From SAR86 cluster bacterium (GTDB taxonomy: Bacteria; Pseudomonadota; Gammaproteobacteria; Pseudomonadales; Azotimanducaceae), in contig JABMOJ010000364.1 in the NCBI GenBank assembly GCA_013204195.1, positions 1 through 7,711 on the forward strand: 7,711 nucleotides of DNA, given 5' to 3'. The position numbers and the translations under genes were made by a program. Every line of letters begins with the position of its first letter. The first letter of the stretch is position 1. Under the pieces are notes generated by a model. The model worked only from the letters and a program-made list of their open reading frames with translations, searched no databases and was not told the origin of the DNA. This document shows positions 7,459-7,711 of this stretch, one piece after another.

Positions 7459-7711
7459 CTAGCGACTTCCTGTTGTGCGACCGGCGCGCCAGGCAGTACC
7501 AATTCACCGGCAGCAATCTGGACGACGCGATCGCAACGATCGGCCAATCGCAGATCATGGGTGACCAAGACCAACGTCGTGCCAAACTCCTCGTTGAGGG
7601 CAAAAATCAGGTCAATAATCGTCGCGCCAGTGGCCGAATCCAGATTGCCCGTGGGTTCATCGGCAAATAATATCTCTGCCGAGGAGGCGAACGCGCGGGC
7701 AATGGCCACCC
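7455..7711 (-). CDS. ybbA: ABC transporter ATPase YbbA (C-terminal part, cut by window edge)
   Basis: Only the last 84 or so codons are inside the window; the 5' part lies beyond the right edge. The visible part opens with VAIARAFA, which follows the LSGGEQQR signature in this family, so the signature itself is just off the edge. Walker B with the catalytic glutamate (ILFADEP), the D-loop (TGNLD) and the H-loop histidine (VTHD) are all present. This pattern is that of the MacB/LolD/FtsE group of ATPases that partner FtsX-like permeases. The GTG at 7709-7707 is an internal valine codon, not a start. Its TGA overlaps the ATG of ybbP, so the two are one operon and very probably translated in a coupled way to give matched amounts. 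Confidence 0.94.
   Translation of the reverse strand, partial: VAIARAFASSAEILFADEPTGNLDSATGATIIDLIFALNEEFGTTLVLVTHDLRLADRCDRVVQIAAGELVLPGAPVAQQEVAR
7466..7471 (-). promoter_or_regulatory. Strong ribosome binding site for ybbP
   Basis: On the minus strand AGGAAG lies seven bases before the ybbP ATG, inside the end of ybbA. With the ATGA stop-start overlap it fixes the ybbP start at 7458 and supports translational coupling. Confidence 0.7.

Noticed and set aside
7707..7709. GTG as the start of ybbA
   Set aside because: The codon is the valine of the RVAIARA stretch that follows the ABC signature in this family. The protein plainly continues beyond the window edge.

Overview
The window looks like chromosomal DNA from a gammaproteobacterium, probably a free-living or marine lineage. 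The signs are a YheU-type UPF0270 protein, a TorR/ArcA-like response regulator, TtcA and a YbbA-YbbP pair, all close to their gammaproteobacterial relatives. Base composition looks moderate and fairly even through the genes; only the first ~264 bases are clearly AT-rich. I cannot name the genus. I see no tRNA, rRNA, CRISPR array, insertion sequence or phage gene.

Left part (1-724): an AT-rich stretch without a convincing gene, holding a possible leftward promoter. Next comes the small leftward gene yheU (265-525). A divergent control region of about 200 bp follows (526-724), with two perfect palindromes and a plausible rightward promoter.

Two-component block (725-2875, rightward): an intact OmpR-family response regulator of the TorR/ArcA type is followed nine bases later, in the same reading frame, by a 476-residue protein. 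That protein keeps the receiver and histidine-phosphotransfer (Hpt) domains of a TorS-like hybrid kinase. It has no sensor and no membrane segment, and its kinase core is degenerate: no H-box, and an ATP-binding fold without its key residues. This is the most unusual feature here. It suggests a receiver-Hpt phosphorelay adaptor, fed by a kinase encoded elsewhere, that passes phosphate to the adjacent regulator.

Middle part (2856-4948): ttcA (tRNA 2-thiocytidine synthesis) runs leftward and overlaps the tail of the pseudokinase gene by 20 bp. Divergent from it across a 113-bp spacer is a secreted polysaccharide deacetylase (CE4/NodB fold).

Right part (4945-7711, leftward): ybbP, an 837-residue ABC-transporter permease, overlaps the deacetylase stop codon tail to tail. 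It is translationally coupled through an ATGA overlap to the upstream ATPase gene ybbA, which is cut by the window edge. The genes are packed very tightly, and I found no rho-independent terminator.
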